5,624 nt of DNA from a bacterium SM23_31. Lineage in GTDB: Bacteria; SM23-31. Positions 4,249 through 5,624 of the stretch are shown here, one piece after another. Every line of letters starts with the position of its first letter. Positions within the stretch are counted from its first letter, which is position 1. Both the position numbers and the translations under genes were made by a program. Where the stretch lies: NCBI GenBank assembly GCA_001304035.1, contig LJUD01000296.1, positions 1 to 5,624 of the forward strand, read 5' to 3'. The notes below the pieces were generated by a model, which saw nothing but the letters and a program-made list of their open reading frames with translations, was not told where the DNA came from and made no database searches.

Positions 4249-5085
4249 ATGAAAAAGATCATTGCGATATTATTTTATTTGATATTATTTCTGCTTATTA
4301 ATTGTTCCGGTAATAATGAATCGGATACTGTAAATATTGAATGGCCCCTGCTTGAAAAAGGAAAGTTGTTACTTACCTGCGGTCCTACTGTAAATATTTG
4401 TAAAAAATTCATTGAATGCGCAGGCGGGGAGGAATCTTTTATAATTCTAATCCCCTCAGCAAAAGTAGAGAACGTTGTCGCTCAAATATGGGATGATTCC
4501 GTCTTATTTGCACAAGCCGGCGCGAATAATATTAAAATTTTCCACACCTGGGATAGAAATGAAGCCGATTCTCCTGAATTTGTAAAACCTCTTGAAAACG
4601 CCTATGGTGTATGGTTTTCTGGAGGATATACATGGAGGTTGGCAGATGCTTATGTAAATACGTTAACACATAAAAAACTTGAGGAAATTCTTTTGAAAGG
4701 AGGAGTTATAGGAGGTTCGTCGGCAGGCGCTTCAATTTTGGGCTCGTATTTAATGCGTGGTGGTGAAAACATTAAAGGAATTATGACCGGTTATCAGGAA
4801 GGATTTGGATTTTTATGTAACACTGTGATCGATACACACATTGACAGCAGGAATAGATATAAAGATATAGAGAATGTACTTAAAAATAAGCCTGAACTAA
4901 TCGGTTTAGGTCTTGAAGATGAATCAATTACTGTTATAAGCGGAGATTACATAGAAATAATCGGTTCAAAAAATATAATTCTATACAAAAGCCATAAAAA
5001 TTTTATTACATTACATCCCGGAGATAAGTATGATATTAAGAATGATAAATTATTAGAAAGCATTGATAACAATAGAGATAAATAA
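4249..5085 (+). CDS. S51-family peptidase, cyanophycinase-like lipoprotein
   Basis: 278 residues. N-terminal lipoprotein signal: MKK, a hydrophobic core IIAILFYLILFLLI, then the lipobox-like LINC with C19 as the lipidated cysteine, so it is probably membrane-anchored outside the cytoplasm. The rest follows the peptidase S51/cyanophycinase fold. There is a WFSGGYTWRLADAY segment (122-135). The nucleophile elbow is GGSSAGAS with S158. The DTHIDSRNR segment carries H197, and GLGLEDES follows with E223. The Ser-His-Glu spacing fits the family's catalytic triad. Cyanophycinase hydrolyses Asp-Arg polymer to dipeptides, and peptidase E cleaves Asp-X dipeptides. The substrate here is uncertain: the family's Gln in GGxQ and in DQH are both Thr (T128, T196), while Arg201 and Arg203 remain. 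No cyanophycin synthetase gene is nearby. There is no clear Shine-Dalgarno site, and the start is set by the signal peptide. Confidence 0.86.
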   Translation: MKKIIAILFYLILFLLINCSGNNESDTVNIEWPLLEKGKLLLTCGPTVNICKKFIECAGGEESFIILIPSAKVENVVAQIWDDSVLFAQAGANNIKIFHTWDRNEADSPEFVKPLENAYGVWFSGGYTWRLADAYVNTLTHKKLEEILLKGGVIGGSSAGASILGSYLMRGGENIKGIMTGYQEGFGFLCNTVIDTHIDSRNRYKDIENVLKNKPELIGLGLEDESITVISGDYIEIIGSKNIILYKSHKNFITLHPGDKYDIKNDKLLESIDNNRDK

Positions 5086-5376
5086 TAATTTTTATATGCT
5101 ATAGTATAAAATAAAAAACTACTGCAGTACTCACATCGACTGCGTCCAGAATACTGTTTGTCCATTCACTAAGGCATTATAAACTTTATTTAAAGAAAGA
5201 TAATATTGATTTAAATTTCAATATCAATACTTAATCAAACATTACTTCTTACCTTTATCAGTCTTACCCAATTATTTATCGATTATCCTATCATTACTGA
5301 ATCTACAACGGATACAATGCAGAATTTCTAAGATGGCAGGATTTGTGGATAGAATACAGCCGCCGGGGATGCGGGA
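5086..5376. other. AT-rich convergent intergenic region
   Basis: 291 bp between the ends of two convergent genes. I see one weak A/T inverted repeat (ATATTGA 5203-5209 with TCAATAT 5218-5224) and no G/C-rich hairpin with a T-run, so no terminator can be assigned for either gene. No small gene or RNA is recognisable. Confidence 0.5.
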
Positions 5377-5624
5377 TTACGCATAACGCAGTGTGATGCC
5401 TGCTTTTTCGAGTAATACTTTGAATAATTGGTATATCACATAACACTCAACGGCAAACGGCGGAAAGCCCAGGTACCCGGCAACCGGCATCTCAAAAAAT
5501 TTGTATTCCGGAAAATATGGAACGGTATAAATCCATTTTACCGCTGCCCAATAATTCCAGAACTCCCACAATAAACCGCAAATAAGACCCGTCAGGAGCA
5601 GGCGGTACATTCTACCGGGTTTGC
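5377..5624 (-). CDS. Integral membrane protein, C-terminal part (5' end outside window)
   Basis: The frame is open from the right edge of the window to TAA at 5377-5379. An ATG lies at 5608-5610, but the residues before it (KPGR) are in frame, and the protein probably begins further out, since the pattern looks like the end of a multi-span protein. Counting from that Met, a hydrophobic segment at about 3-22 carries LLTGLICGLLWEFWNYWA, followed by a loop with KWIYTVPYFPEYKFFEMPVAG, then a second hydrophobic segment at about 45-67 (GFPPFAVECYVIYQLF). The Trp/Tyr/Pro-rich EMPVAGYLGFPPFAVEC block resembles a conserved uncharacterised membrane family that I cannot name securely. It is convergent with the S51 gene. 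No function is assigned. Confidence 0.72.
   Translation of the reverse strand, partial: KPGRMYRLLLTGLICGLLWEFWNYWAAVKWIYTVPYFPEYKFFEMPVAGYLGFPPFAVECYVIYQLFKVLLEKAGITLRYA

Noticed and set aside
4947..5165. Minus-strand open frame opposite the S51 gene end
   Set aside because: It is antisense to conserved S51 coding sequence and shows only A/T-driven hydrophobic composition.

Overview
The window comes from an AT-rich bacterial chromosome. A Bacteroidota/Ignavibacteriota-type (FCB group) host is the most likely source. That is an inference from the six-bladed beta-propeller secretory protein with a GQGPGEF motif, the cyanophycinase-like lipoprotein, the BldC/MerR-type HTH-REC protein and the small dispersed palindromes (the ATTCTGAAC/GTTCAGAAT type) between genes. 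No rRNA, tRNA, CRISPR array or phage gene is visible.

Layout, left to right. (1) 1-275: the last 90 codons of S-adenosylhomocysteine hydrolase on the + strand. (2) 373-945: a minus-strand regulator with an N-terminal DNA-binding domain and a C-terminal receiver domain, converging on ahcY. (3) 946-1314: an AT-rich upstream region with a 19-nt dyad and a REP-like hairpin. (4) 1315-2244: a compact transposon-like unit encoding a REP-associated tyrosine (Y1/HUH) transposase with a C-terminal helix-turn-helix, bounded by perfect 23-bp inverted repeats. (5) 2245-3098: about 850 bp without a gene, packed with at least eight distinct short hairpins, including a solitary copy of the transposase end sequence fused to a palindrome. 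(6) 3099-4138: a secreted beta-propeller protein split into two overlapping reading frames, probably by a frameshift. (7) 4249-5085: a lipoprotein of the S51 peptidase/cyanophycinase family. (8) 5377-5624: the C-terminus of an integral membrane protein on the minus strand, running off the window.

The protein genes do not form an obvious pathway or operon. The coherent theme is the transposase locus and its repeats. The same end tag occurs three times (1315-1330, 2229-2244, 2975-2990). The two right-hand copies each sit just downstream of a TCCCG...CGGGA hairpin. Related TCCCGC/GCGGGA palindromes and a paired TTGCGTCA/TGACGC hairpin lie on both sides or downstream of the gene. This is what a RAYT plus REP (or REP-derived non-autonomous element) system would look like. 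RAYTs themselves are known; what may be new is this particular end architecture and repeat family.
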